Positions 8,173 through 17,128 of a DNA stretch of 17,191 bases are shown here, piece after piece. A program made the position numbers and the translations under genes. Every line of letters begins with the position of its first letter. The stretch's first letter is position 1. The notes under the pieces were generated by a model that was not told the DNA's origin, did no database searches, and worked only from the letters and a program-made list of their open reading frames with translations. The DNA is taken from positions 1-17,191 of the forward strand of contig NW_020169376.1 of NCBI RefSeq assembly GCF_000988165.1. Direction: 5' to 3'. This stretch comes from Vairimorpha ceranae. Taxonomy: Eukaryota; Microsporidia; Nosematidae.

Positions 8173-9311
8173 GCCGTTTTTTACGAACTTGCTTAACTTT
8201 TTTTTAAGCAAACAAATAATTTAAAAACAATAAGTTAAGAAACTTAAAGACGCAATGAAGAGGTGGCAAATTTGTTATAAAAGTAACCAACCCAATATTT
8301 TTGTAAAAAACGAAAGCAGTTTGTGATAAAATACCATAATTTAAAAATTAAATTTTTTTGAATTTTCTAGAATTTTATTTTATAAAAATAAAATTATAAA
8401 AAAGAAGGATACACAGAAATTATGTGGGAGACTATTTAAATAGCAATAAAAAAAACATTGTTGTCAATATAGGGTCATTAATAAAAAGTTACTTAAAAAA
8501 TTTTTTAAAAATGGGACAGTTATCCCAATTTACCTACATCTTTATTAGCAAATGCTGTTATTTTTACCCCCAAAAATAGTATTTTTTATTTTTTTTTTAT
8601 GTTAAAAGGGATTTTGGAAAAGTTGTATTTTTGTGCTTAAAAGTGCATCTTTTATTAATTTAATTTTTTTTGTGTTTATGATACAAAAAATTAACAGAAA
8701 AATGCCCTGCATAAAAATATTAATGTTGTTTTTGAAAGGAACAAAAGAAGTTAATTTTTTTTATATAATAATTTGTATGCATATTAATCATAAATAATTA
8801 AATCTTTCAAAATTTAGATTCACTTAAAAAATTTCCTTTTAAGCAATAATATTATGAGCACTATCATTACATGCTTAAGATGTAGTAATCTATCAAATTA
8901 TTGCCAACTTCTTCAAGCAATGATAGTACAGGTTATAGATACACAAAAAAATATCAGAAAAGTACTTTTTATTTCATTTTCCTCTATTCTTAACAAAAGA
9001 AGCATGTCTATTGTATGACTTAACATGTGATTTAAATTACTCTCAATTATCGATATTTTTAGATAAATCTAACACTAATATTCCAATCATAAGTCTTTAC
9101 TTTAAGTTTGATACAAAGACTACCTTAAAACACGGCCTATTGTGCTAGTGGATGTAGCATAATTGATAAAGTCGATGAAATTGTTATTTTAAGCTAAAAA
9201 ATAATAAAAAATTCTACAAGCGTAGATAGTACAAGTAATACAATTATATATTGAGCAAACTAGGTTGAAAAGAAAAGTAAATAGATTTTTTTTCTTTGTT
9301 AAGCTACTGAT
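8173..9311. other. AT-rich spacer; no clear gene
   Basis: No recognisable protein or RNA. About 9158-9290 could be the eroded upstream part of the transposase remnant that follows (a KVDEI reading near 9172 stands where the first Asp would be), but this is weak. Elsewhere only short, unassignable open stretches occur. Confidence 0.45.
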
Positions 9312-9535
9312 CGTATTATAGGATTATTTAATTTATCTATGTCCTAATATTTAAATGAAAATCTTATTTTTACCGATAAGCATCGTTCACATACAGCAGT
9401 TTCGAAAAACATAAGTTTTATACATCATACCGCCAATCATTCTAAAGGTTTTAGATTTATAGATGACACTTACACAAATAATATTTAAGAGTTTTTGGGC
9501 CATATGAAAAGTACTATAAGGTAAGAAAATAGTAT
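9312..9535 (+). pseudogene. Second Merlin/ISXO2-type transposase remnant (C-terminal)
   Basis: One frame reads RIIGLFNLSMS, a stop (9345-9347), YLNENLIFTD with the second catalytic Asp at 9375-9377, then FIHHTANHSKGFRFID and TYTNNI followed by TAA (9486-9488) and EFLGHMKSTIR. This matches the ISXO2/Merlin order: TD, H-x-VNHS-x-FVD, HTNTIE, then W-x-x-K. The stop falls exactly where the catalytic Glu belongs, and the Asp-to-Glu-site spacing (36 residues between) is the same as in the element at 6008-7026. The N-terminal zinc ribbon and a clear first Asp were not found and no TIRs were identified. It is inactive, and on the opposite strand to the first copy. Confidence 0.72.
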
Positions 9536-10515
9536 TTTTTATGTGCACACAGAAGACTGGTCAATTAAATATACATTTAAATCAAGGGATATTTTAGGTA
9601 AAAATGGAAAAAAATTTTCTGTGGTATATTTAAATTATTTAACGACACTTTTAAATTAACTTTTTAATGTTTGTTTTATATTCTTTTGAAAAGAAAGCAA
9701 ATTCGTGCAGAAGACTCGATGATTGGAGAATTTTTTAATTAAAATTTCGACTCTTTAATACTATTAAAAAAATATTGTTTAATATTAATTAAAAAAAAGA
9801 CTTTTTCAAGCAAAAGCTTGGTAAAATTTTAATGCAAAAATAAAATTAAGTATATATTATTGCATTTAGTTAATATTAAATAAAAAAAGGTTAATTATAC
9901 CTATAACCCTTAAGAAGATTCTTGAGAGCATTTAAATGGAGTAACGAAGAAGAAACAAGATAGGAGAAACTGAAAAGGTAGAAGAGAAAACTGCTGATTG
10001 CACAAAGCCGATGCTAGCATAAAAAGAAAAATAATAACAAATATAACTCTCAAATAAACATTTTTCTAACACTCACAATTTATTTTAAAAAATTAATTAT
10101 GTGATATAGAATATCGCAACAATATTTAATTTTAAATTTAAATAAATAAAGAGTTTTTTAAAGTAAAAGTAGTTGTAGATGCCATTTATTAAAAGAATAA
10201 GAGGTCTGTAAATTCTTATGCATAATTTTCCTGCCATAATTTTACAAAAAATTTTATAAAAAAAATAGAATCTGAAGATGATAAAAAATGAAATAAATAG
10301 TGGAATTTTAAATAATCCATTCCATGAAGAGAGACATAAAATATATAAAATTAAAATAGTTGGATGTTATTAAAAAATAATAGTTGCTTATGCTATGCTA
10401 CAGGACATAACAAAAGTATAAAAATTGAATTAATATCGTTATTTTCCTTCATGTAAGTAAGGTAATGATATTGATTCCAAAAAACTTTATGTTATATACT
10501 ATATGATTCTATATT
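9536..10515. other. AT-rich spacer; no clear gene
   Basis: Only short frames. One of 32 codons starting near 10279 (MIKNEINSGILNNPF...) is slightly richer in non-A/T residues than its surroundings but has no start motif and is not assignable. Confidence 0.5.
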
Positions 10516-10599
10516 GGTACCTTGGCCGAGCGGTTTAAGGCGTGAGACTTAACCTCTTATATCCCCTAGGATGCGTAGGTTCGAATCCTACAGGTACTA
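10516..10599 (+). tRNA. tRNA-Leu (UAA)-like, possibly a degenerate second copy
   Basis: A class II tRNA fold of 84 nt. The acceptor GGTACCT pairs with AGGTACT, with a G:U at pair 1-72. The D-arm GCCGAGCGGTTTAAGGC resembles that of the gene at 3256-3338. The anticodon arm is TGAGA-CTTAACC-TCTTA (one G:U), anticodon UAA. The variable arm can pair (ATCC with GGAT) and the T-arm is GTAGG-TTCGAAT-CCTAC. Oddities: C at position 37, where a purine is normally found, and the weak first pair. The first 26 bases nearly match the other tRNA-Leu, then the two diverge. It may be functional or a decaying duplicate. Confidence 0.8.
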
Positions 10600-10601
10600 T
10601 C

Positions 10602-10606
10602 TTTTT
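10602..10606 (+). terminator. Pol III terminator of the second tRNA-Leu
   Basis: TTTTT two bases after the discriminator base. Confidence 0.65.
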
Positions 10607-10746
10607 GCATGGCGACGAAAGTGTATTAAATTTTTTTCAAATTATTTATACTTAGTATTATATTTATTTTTTAAAAAATTTATACTTTAGCAATATTCTA
10701 TTAAAATTCAGCCTTCATATTACTAATGTTATTTTATATTTTTTTA

Positions 10747-11617
10747 ACAACTTATAGATATATATAAAAATTTGTTTTTGATTGTAGTAAAGTTAAAAAA
10801 TATATCATTAACTCTAGCTTACTTAGCAACCATAATTTTGTAAAAATAATTTACAAACTATAAAAAAAAGTTTATTTTTTTCAATCCAAAGTTTTTTAAC
10901 ATAGAAATTGTATCATTGTTTAAAAAGCTTAATAAAAAATTAGAATTAATTTTAAACTAAATTTTTTATGATTTATTTTAGATGTTTACTTTGTTTTTTA
11001 TAATACTGCATGTAAACATATCACTATACTTTTTTAATATTTAGAAAAAAATTTTTTTATTTTTTTCGTTTATAAATCAAATTTTTTTATATTTTTTAAT
11101 TATTTGCTTAATTTAAAATGTACTAAAATTTTATATAGACAATTGTTATGATTTTAAATGACAATTATTTAATTTATTATTTTAAAAATTTTTATTAAAT
11201 TTATCCTAAAAGAAAGGTCAATGAATTTTAAAAAGAAACTAAAATTTTTATTAAACAATTTACGTGAATAAAATAACTTTCAATAAAACTAACATTTACA
11301 AAAAAAGCCTTTTAGAGTTTTATTTTAAAAATGTGCTTATCTGTTTAAGATATTTCAACAATCTACATTTAGCATTAAACAATGATATTGTACAAAAAAT
11401 GGTCGAAAAAATCAATTTTTTATTACTTCAAATAGTAATTTTTTAAAAATAAATTTGCCGCTAACACAGCAAAATGTCACAAATATACTTAATTCTTAAA
11501 TAACAAGAATATTCATATTTAGATATCACGAAATCTTCAATAAGCAGAACATCAGAAAAACATATACATGGGATGGTTATGGAAATACTATAGAGAGTAA
11601 AAACATTATACAACATA
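10747..11617 (+). repeat. Long dispersed direct repeat, copy 2
   Basis: Partner of 7189-8172. It lacks the roughly 290-bp segment with the T/G tract but has about 200 bp of its own (roughly 11150-11370). A GTG-initiated frame at 11264-11446 covers part of that segment and the conserved DIVQKMVEKIN block; downstream the shared protein-like reading ITKSSISRTS is kept, but MEIL is followed by TAG. No family is recognised. It lies 150 bp downstream of the second tRNA-Leu. Confidence 0.7.
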
Positions 11618-12231
11618 AATTTAAGCACTAAAATACAAGCAATGCAATCTCACTAATTAATTACTATGTTGGTATTTTACACATAGTATTAAATTAATCT
11701 AAAGAAATAAAAATAAGTATCTGTACAATATAAATTAAACATCACATGCATTAGAAAACAGCAAGCAAAGAAGAAGTAAACCACCTTCTAAAGTTCAAGG
11801 CGGAAAATAAACAATAAGAGCACAAAAAAAAATAATAATACTACAATTATAATTTGCCTTAGACAGTTGAAAAAATTAATTTCTTAGAAGAAAGGCAATA
11901 TTTGAAAATGAAAAAGAAAAACTTCTCGTTTTGCTAACATAAAAGGATTTTGAAGAAAAATACAAAATTAATGAAGTGAGGATAGCATGAAAGTATAAAG
12001 ATATCTACTCAAAATTTTACATAGTGATAATAAAACAATACGACTTTAAAAACTTTAAATGCGTACTAAAGTTCCAGATTATTCGATTTTAAAAGTTGTC
12101 AAAACCTTTGCTCTACTAAGAGAAGCTATCTGCATTTCAATATAAAATGATCTTTCTTAACAAAGGCGCCAAATATCCTCGCTGTAAAAGAATTTAAAAA
12201 CAGTAGATTATATAGCTACTAACGTAACAGA
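11618..12231. other. Spacer, possibly eroded mobile-element coding sequence
   Basis: Base composition is more A-rich on the plus strand than elsewhere. A frame with few stops at about 11885-12030 reads LRRKAIFENEKEKLLVLL, then KDFEEKYKINEVRIA after a stop. This could be the upstream part of the retrotransposon scrap at 12232 but is not recognisable on its own. Confidence 0.35.
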
Positions 12232-12306
12232 ATGCTTTTGCGTAATTATATGCGAAGACATAACGAAGAACTACGAAACATGCATCTACAACTTTGTCGT
12301 AACTAG
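12232..12306 (+). pseudogene. Fragment resembling the C-terminal region of a non-LTR retrotransposon
   Basis: 24 codons including NYMRRHNEELRNMHLQLC. An aromatic residue, RRHN and then IH/MH-x-x-LC is the pattern seen after the reverse transcriptase domain in R2-like retrotransposon proteins, including those of microsporidia. A preceding frame contains YIATNVTE, which could be the adjoining part one frame away. No reverse transcriptase motif (F/Y-x-D-D) was found. The fragment is short, so the assignment rests on one motif. Confidence 0.35.
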
Positions 12307-13038
12307 GGAATAACTTTTAATAAAAATCATTTTGTTTAAGAGAATACAAGCAATAGAGAGCAAAAATAAGAATAGATACACGAATTTAAAGTGTAGTGTA
12401 TCATTGATATGGCATGATTTTTTAGTCATTTGCAATTTTTAAGAAGTAATCTCGAAAATTATTAACTTGCCTTTTTTTGAAAAAAAATATAAATAGATTT
12501 GAAAATCTAAAAAATATGAAACTATGGAACAGTAGTCAAAAAAATAGAATGTATTATTCCAAACTACATCAATTATAGATTTTTTTACTCTTGTAAAATC
12601 TAAAAAAAAATAGACCTTATATTTTTATACTAAACAAAGTCAAAATATAAACTTAAAAGTTTAATTAAATTATCCTGTTTGAGATTTGTGAGCGGTTGAA
12701 CAGAAAAGTGACGTATTACAGGCCACCCCACAAATTCAGTGTACGAATTAGTTTTTATGGGATCGATGCGTAATAAAATTCAATTTTGAAATATAAAACA
12801 GATATAAACATAAATAACCGAATAGGAGCTTGTAAACAATACAAGGTTTTCAAAATGATTTAAGTCTAAAAATGCCGGTCTAAAGTGCCACACTAATGCA
12901 GAAAAAAATGTGACATATTCTTCTGAGGGGTATTGTTTTACAATAGATTTTATCTTTAAATGATTTATTTATCTTATAGAAAGCAATATTATGCCTTATT
13001 AAAATCTTTATTTATAGCAATATTTTAATATATGTTAA
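12307..13038. other. Spacer; no assigned gene
   Basis: An open plus-strand stretch at about 12678-12771 reads FEICERLNRKVTYYRPPHKF and SVRISFYGIDA before a stop; it has no start signal and no recognised family. The rest is A/T-rich. Confidence 0.4.
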
Positions 13039-13173
13039 ATGTCGAGACTTTTGGTATTTGATAACAATGGCTTAATTAATAGAATCATTACAGAATGCTT
13101 GAAAACATTAATTGGTAGATGTTATAAATCAGAAAGTACAAGAACGACCAAAAATATAAAAACTAGTCATTAA
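13039..13173 (+). pseudogene. Possible scrap of a KRBA2-like integrase core
   Basis: A 44-codon frame with FDNNGLINRIITECLKTLIG and then RCYKSES. It loosely resembles the second-Asp region of the integrase at 23-991 (CDDGKEFSNSVIND...LIHGR...PQSQ): D-N-G, N-x-I-I-x-E, then L-I-x-G-R. The catalytic Glu and the rest are missing. It could equally be a chance ORF; it has no CCC motif. It ends 180 bp before the eIF6 gene. Confidence 0.25.
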
Positions 13174-13339
13174 ACCCAAATAAGTTTATTAATTTTCTAA
13201 ACAAAATATTTTTATGTAGATAAATTAAACATTCACAGGGTAATAATAAATTTAAAATGAAGATGACTAAAATATACCAGATTTTATAAGACTACTCTTT
13301 ACATACACAAATTAAAAATATTTTTTTTAACCATAAAAA

Positions 13340-13348
13340 TTTTACCCC
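13340..13348 (+). promoter_or_regulatory. CCC start-proximal motif of the eIF6 gene
   Basis: TTTTACCCC, four bases before the ATG at 13353. Same motif and spacing class as the other housekeeping genes here. Confidence 0.7.
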
Positions 13349-13352
13349 ACAA

Positions 13353-14078
13353 ATGTCACATCGTATAAACATAGAATGTACATCAGAGGTTGGTGCGTAT
13401 CTAACACTCTCTAACAATTACTGTTTAGTGGGAGAGTTAAGATCTAAAAATACTTTAAAATATTTATTAGAAAATTTAGACATGCCAGTTGTAGAAACAA
13501 AGATTAATGCTACTTCAGTGATCGGTTCTCTCAGTAGAGGTAATAAGCATGGACTGTTACTCCCTTCTACTACCACTGATCAAGAATTATATCATATACG
13601 TAACTCTCTACCAGAAAATGTTGTCGCTAAGCGAATTAACGAAAGACTTAATGCACTTGGTAATATTATACTTTGTAATGATAAGGTTTGTTTAGTCCAT
13701 GGGGAAATAGAAAAAGAGACAGAGGAAGAGATACATGATATACTAAAAGTAGACGTTTTTAGACAGAATATTGGTAGTGGACCACTTGTAGGAAAATACG
13801 CAGCACTTAATAATCAGGGGATGTTAGTACATCCTGATACACGTGAAGACAGCATGAAAGAACTTAGCGATTTACTATGCGTAAATGTTATGGCAGGTAC
13901 AGTTAATTCTGGATGTTCTCGCATTGGAGGAGGACTAGTTGTTAATGACTGGACTTGTTTCGCAGGACGAGAAACTAGTAATATAGAATTATCGGTAATA
14001 GAAAGTGTATTTGAGTTGGGGGATGATATTGACATTGAAGGTAAGAAAAAGCTTATTATTGATGAAATAGTACAATAA
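13353..14078 (+). CDS. TIF6: Eukaryotic translation initiation factor 6
   Basis: A complete 241-residue eIF6, close to the usual 245. This factor binds the pre-60S subunit, supports its assembly in the nucleolus and keeps it from joining 40S subunits until released in the cytoplasm. The five-fold pentein repeat is visible. Hallmark blocks: SEVGAYLTLSNNYCLVG (11-27), GNKHGLLLPSTTTDQELYHI (63-82), NERLNALGNIILCND (96-110), LKVDVFRQNI (131-140), NQGMLVHP (154-161) and AGTVNSGC with VVNDW (181-200), ending ELSVIESVF. The start is fixed by the TTTTACCCC motif just upstream. The stop TAA is part of AATAAA, and the gene converges on the p24-like gene with only 47 bp between them, as in compact microsporidian genomes. 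No intron is seen. Confidence 0.97.
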   Translation: MSHRINIECTSEVGAYLTLSNNYCLVGELRSKNTLKYLLENLDMPVVETKINATSVIGSLSRGNKHGLLLPSTTTDQELYHIRNSLPENVVAKRINERLNALGNIILCNDKVCLVHGEIEKETEEEIHDILKVDVFRQNIGSGPLVGKYAALNNQGMLVHPDTREDSMKELSDLLCVNVMAGTVNSGCSRIGGGLVVNDWTCFAGRETSNIELSVIESVFELGDDIDIEGKKKLIIDEIVQ

Positions 14079-14125
14079 ATTTATTTAATTTAAATACAAA
14101 ATATTAATAAAAACAATGCATTTTA

Positions 14126-14698
14126 TTAAGGACGGATTCTTTTCTTCGGGGCAAACATCATTTTAATGGCATTCATTTTCGCAAATCCTACCAAAATGTA
14201 AATACAGGGAATTACTAGTAAAACATACAATCCTTTAACTATACGACCCGCTTCTTGGATATTCTTTTCTTGTATGGATTTAAGCCTTAAATAAAAATCA
14301 AAAAGTTTTCCAAGCCGTCCTTCAATATCACTAAACAATTTTTTAAGTGCCTTGACATCATTATCTTCATGGCCCAATACTTTATTAGTAGATAAATGTA
14401 CACTTATAAGACACTCTTCATTACTAGTATTTAGTAATACAAGTGTATATACACCTTGCTCGGTATAGTTTTCATTCCATCCTTTTTCTAAAGGAATAAG
14501 TGTTTTAGTGTCAACTTCTGTATGTTCAATATTTCTTAGAATTTTAAAATTTACTTCTGCTTTAGGATTTAAGTTTGAAATTGAAAGAGTAATATCACTT
14601 ATATCTTCTGTTAATGGATAGTCAATAAGTACTGGTTTCTCTGGTTTTATTTTTACTAATAAAGTTGAGTAAACTGCAAGTAAAAAAAGAAGAAACAT
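14126..14698 (-). CDS. p24/emp24-type GOLD-domain cargo receptor
   Basis: A 190-residue type I membrane protein. It has a hydrophobic signal peptide (about 1-14), a luminal beta-rich domain (about 20-105) compatible with GOLD, a heptad-like helical segment (about 113-150), one membrane span (about 155-172) and a short basic cytosolic tail with a KK pair (about 174-190, FAPKKRIRP). This order is that of p24 family proteins, which cycle between ER and Golgi and help load COPII and COPI vesicles. The usual terminal FF/KK signal is present only loosely. Sequence conservation is low, so the call rests on architecture; another small ER membrane protein such as a translocon-associated subunit is possible. 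The start is set by the TTTTTACCCC motif three bases before ATG. The gene follows the phosphogluconolactonase gene on the same strand after a 117-bp gap. Confidence 0.65.
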   Translation of the reverse strand: MFLLFLLAVYSTLLVKIKPEKPVLIDYPLTEDISDITLSISNLNPKAEVNFKILRNIEHTEVDTKTLIPLEKGWNENYTEQGVYTLVLLNTSNEECLISVHLSTNKVLGHEDNDVKALKKLFSDIEGRLGKLFDFYLRLKSIQEKNIQEAGRIVKGLYVLLVIPCIYILVGFAKMNAIKMMFAPKKRIRP

Positions 14699-14701
14699 TA
14701 A

Positions 14702-14710
14702 GGGGTAAAA
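14702..14710 (-). promoter_or_regulatory. CCC start-proximal motif of the p24-like gene
   Basis: On the minus strand TTTTTACCCC, then TTA, then ATG at 14698. Confidence 0.7.
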
Positions 14711-14815
14711 ATTTAGAAGATTTATCTTGAAATAATAATATCGTAAAAGTTGCGTTTTATTATTTTGTTAGCAATTATAGAAAATATTAATAATTATAAA
14801 AAATAAAATTTTATT

Positions 14816-15412
14816 TTAAGTATTAAACTTTTTATCGATTATACTTGTAAATTCAATTTGTAATCTTTTACATATCCTTTCATGTGGTTTTACTACATTC
14901 TTTACTTTTTCTTTAGGAGGAATAACAAAATATAAATTATTAACTTTAGTATTAAGAAAATGTAAAGAAACTGTTATTCTATTGGGAGATACAACATTAG
15001 GATTAAATACTTGTATTACATCTTCTGTTGTATCAAGATCATTTAAATCAGGAAAAAGCGAACAAATATGTCCATCACTTCCAATTCCCAGTAAGCATAA
15101 ATCAATGGGCTCTAATACTTTTTTGTATTGTGACACAGGATCTTCTGATTCAACATCAATTTTAAATATTTGATCAGTATTTAAATAAGAAAGAAAAGGT
15201 TTAGAACCAGTGAAATTTAAACATGATTTATGACATCTTTCATCGGCATAAAATATTTTCCACTGTGATGAATTTAAAAAAGAAATGCTTGGATTGTCTA
15301 AGATATTCAAAAGAGATCCACCTGCTATCATAAGATTTAATGGATGATTGTCGTAAGGAACCAGAAGGTTATAAATTTCGGATTTAAAGTCTTCAGTAAG
15401 TATAAATTTCAT
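14816..15412 (-). CDS. 6-phosphogluconolactonase
   Basis: A 198-residue enzyme that hydrolyses 6-phosphogluconolactone to 6-phosphogluconate, the second step of the oxidative pentose phosphate pathway, which yields NADPH. Clear family motifs: AGGS (30-33, phosphate-binding), FYADERC (54-60), DLCLLGIGSDGHICSLFP (104-121, the signature with the catalytic His) and SPNRITVSL (142-150). It is shorter than typical homologues (about 230-260), a reduction common in microsporidia, but keeps all the motifs. The start is supported by TTTATCCC two bases upstream. The frame is intact, with no intron. Confidence 0.95.
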   Translation of the reverse strand: MKFILTEDFKSEIYNLLVPYDNHPLNLMIAGGSLLNILDNPSISFLNSSQWKIFYADERCHKSCLNFTGSKPFLSYLNTDQIFKIDVESEDPVSQYKKVLEPIDLCLLGIGSDGHICSLFPDLNDLDTTEDVIQVFNPNVVSPNRITVSLHFLNTKVNNLYFVIPPKEKVKNVVKPHERICKRLQIEFTSIIDKKFNT

Positions 15413-16310
15413 AAGGGATAAAAAAACCAGACTATTAAGTAATTTAAAGGGGTAGTTATAAACTAATGGTATTTGTTAAAAAATAAATACATCTTTAAAG
15501 GGAAATGTTAAGTATATCTTGTTTGTCAAATATATGACTAGCATATTTATTATAATTTAATATGTTTATATTTATAAAGTTATTTTTAAATAAACCCATG
15601 TTTTCTAATAACCACACTTGAGAAAAGCTATGCTTTTATTTTCTTTCCTTTTCCAACATTTTAATTTATTCATTATAAAATTTCTGTTTACTTTATTGTT
15701 AATAAAGTAAATTTAAATCAACTTATTCTTTAGCAAACACGGGTGTATTTAATATATTTAAATAACAAGAAAGCTTTAAACAAAGAATTTCTTGTTTCTT
15801 TTAATTTTTCCTATCTGTGTATTATAAGCATATGTACTTGTGTATCTCACATAAATTTACTTTGAGATTTAGACAGTCTAGCAAATACCAAAATTTTACT
15901 AATAAAATAAAAGATAATCTATGAAAGCAAAACTTTTTACTGTTTTCTGTTAATTGTTTTAAAAAATTTTTGCTAAAATGGTAACTATCTTATCATGCGA
16001 ATACAAATAGATATTTCCATATTAATAAAAAGGTACAAAATGGCTGGGCATTTTTAAATATAAAGTAATACATTAATGATGTACTTTTTTTCTTGTGTTG
16101 TATTTTTAATATAAAACTATATTAATTTTTGATTTTTCTCAATCAATTTGTTGTATTAAAAAGAATTATTGTTAAAAAACATAAGTTAATATTTAAAAAT
16201 AACATAAGATCGATACGCCAAGCCTATTAACCCCAACTCAAAGTAGATCGTTTAAAGTACTACCACTCTTATCCATTTGAATAAATTTTTTTACATTTCT
16301 TAGATTTGAT
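15413..16310. other. Intergenic spacer without a recognised gene
   Basis: Lies between the divergent phosphogluconolactonase and eL22 genes. It is A/T-rich, with no open frame carrying a CCC motif. A somewhat GC-richer patch at about 16205-16275 is unassigned. Confidence 0.5.
15415..15421 (-). promoter_or_regulatory. CCC start-proximal motif of the phosphogluconolactonase gene
   Basis: On the minus strand TTTTATCCC, then TT, then ATG at 15412; a T replaces the A next to CCC seen elsewhere. Confidence 0.6.
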
Positions 16311-16508
16311 GTGACCATACGTTCTTTGCCAATTTTATATATACTGAGTTAAATCCATTTACCTTTACAAAACAATCATTTAAACAGCACGTTTATAATA
16401 CATGTTCTAGTAACCATGCAGTTCTTTGCCAATTTTATATATACTGAGTTAAATCTATTTACCTTTACAAAACAATCATTTAAACAGCACGTTTATAAAA
16501 CATGTTCT
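16311..16508 (+). repeat. Tandem duplication, 100-bp period, upstream of eL22
   Basis: Units at 16321-16408 and 16421-16508 both begin GTTCTTTGCCAATTTTATAT and end CATGTTCTA. Within these 88 bases they differ at only two clear positions (AAATCCATTT versus AAATCTATTT, and TATAATACATG versus TATAAAACATG). The 11-12 bases before each unit (GTGACCATAC, GTAACCATGCA) are also related. Near identity implies a recent event. It sits about 130-330 bp before the eL22 start and could affect its promoter. Confidence 0.95.
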
Positions 16509-16624
16509 AATATTTTTTTACAATGCTTTATTTCTAACTTTTTACTACAATGCACTATTTATTTTTATGCCAATTTTTTCTTTATTTATAAAAAATATGC
16601 ATAAATTTTTCAATTTGTAAAATA

Positions 16625-16635
16625 TTTTTTTACCC
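16625..16635 (+). promoter_or_regulatory. CCC start-proximal motif of the eL22 gene
   Basis: TTTTTTTACCC, six bases before the ATG at 16642. Confidence 0.7.
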
Positions 16636-16641
16636 TTAAAA

Positions 16642-16971
16642 ATGTCTAAAGAAAATACTGAAAAAAAAGAATACTGCATTGACTGCACCCATCCTGCCTC
16701 TGATAACCTTCTCAGTCCTTCAGATTTACAAAGTCATTTAGAAGAAAAAATTAAAACTTACACAGGTAAAAAAGAAAGGCTATTAGAAGTGACATGTAAA
16801 GATAATAATGTGCTTGTAAGGGTTAATAAAGACATTATAAATAAACAAGGACTTAAAAATGTTATTAGAAGATTTCTGCATGCTAAAAGGCTTTCTGCTT
16901 TTATTAAAGTGTACGGCGATACAAAGAATGGTTTTGAATTTAGATACATGAATGTTGCTGAAGACAATTAA
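16642..16971 (+). CDS. RPL22: 60S ribosomal protein eL22
   Basis: A 109-residue eL22, a surface protein of the large ribosomal subunit that binds 25S-type rRNA. Family features: [14 protein letters not shown] (11-24, matching the conserved DC-x-HP block), a helix with LEEKIK (33-38), [13 protein letters not shown] (50-62), and [23 protein letters not shown] (71-93) with FEFRYMNV near the end. The length is at the short end for the family, without the usual acidic tail beyond AEDN. The start is fixed by the TTTTACCC motif. No intron is seen, although ribosomal protein genes are the usual intron carriers in microsporidia. The antisense frame at 16758-16967 is a shadow. Confidence 0.93.
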   Translation: MSKENTEKKEYCIDCTHPASDNLLSPSDLQSHLEEKIKTYTGKKERLLEVTCKDNNVLVRVNKDIINKQGLKNVIRRFLHAKRLSAFIKVYGDTKNGFEFRYMNVAEDN

Positions 16972-17111
16972 ATTATTTTGAATTTTTGCTTAATCTTTGT
17001 ACATAATTATTTATTTAAACGTTAATGTCAAACAAATTAAAATTCTGTATTAAATATGTGTTATTTTAACTTTTTTAAATTCTTTTATAATGTATCCTTA
17101 TTTTCATAAAA

Positions 17112-17120
17112 TTTTTACCC
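17112..17120 (+). promoter_or_regulatory. CCC start-proximal motif of the last gene
   Basis: TTTTTACCC, eight bases before the ATG at 17129; this spacing is the longest of the set. Confidence 0.6.
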
Positions 17121-17128
17121 TATTTTCT

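Noticed and set aside
13814..14035. Minus-strand ORF within eIF6
   Set aside because: Shadow of a clearly assigned gene.
14982..15173. Plus-strand ORF within the phosphogluconolactonase gene
   Set aside because: Shadow of a clearly assigned gene.
16416..16604. 62-codon ORF in the tandem repeat upstream of eL22
   Set aside because: It is made of the 100-bp repeat plus low-complexity T-rich codons, with no start motif and no family.
16758..16967. Minus-strand ORF within eL22
   Set aside because: Antisense shadow.
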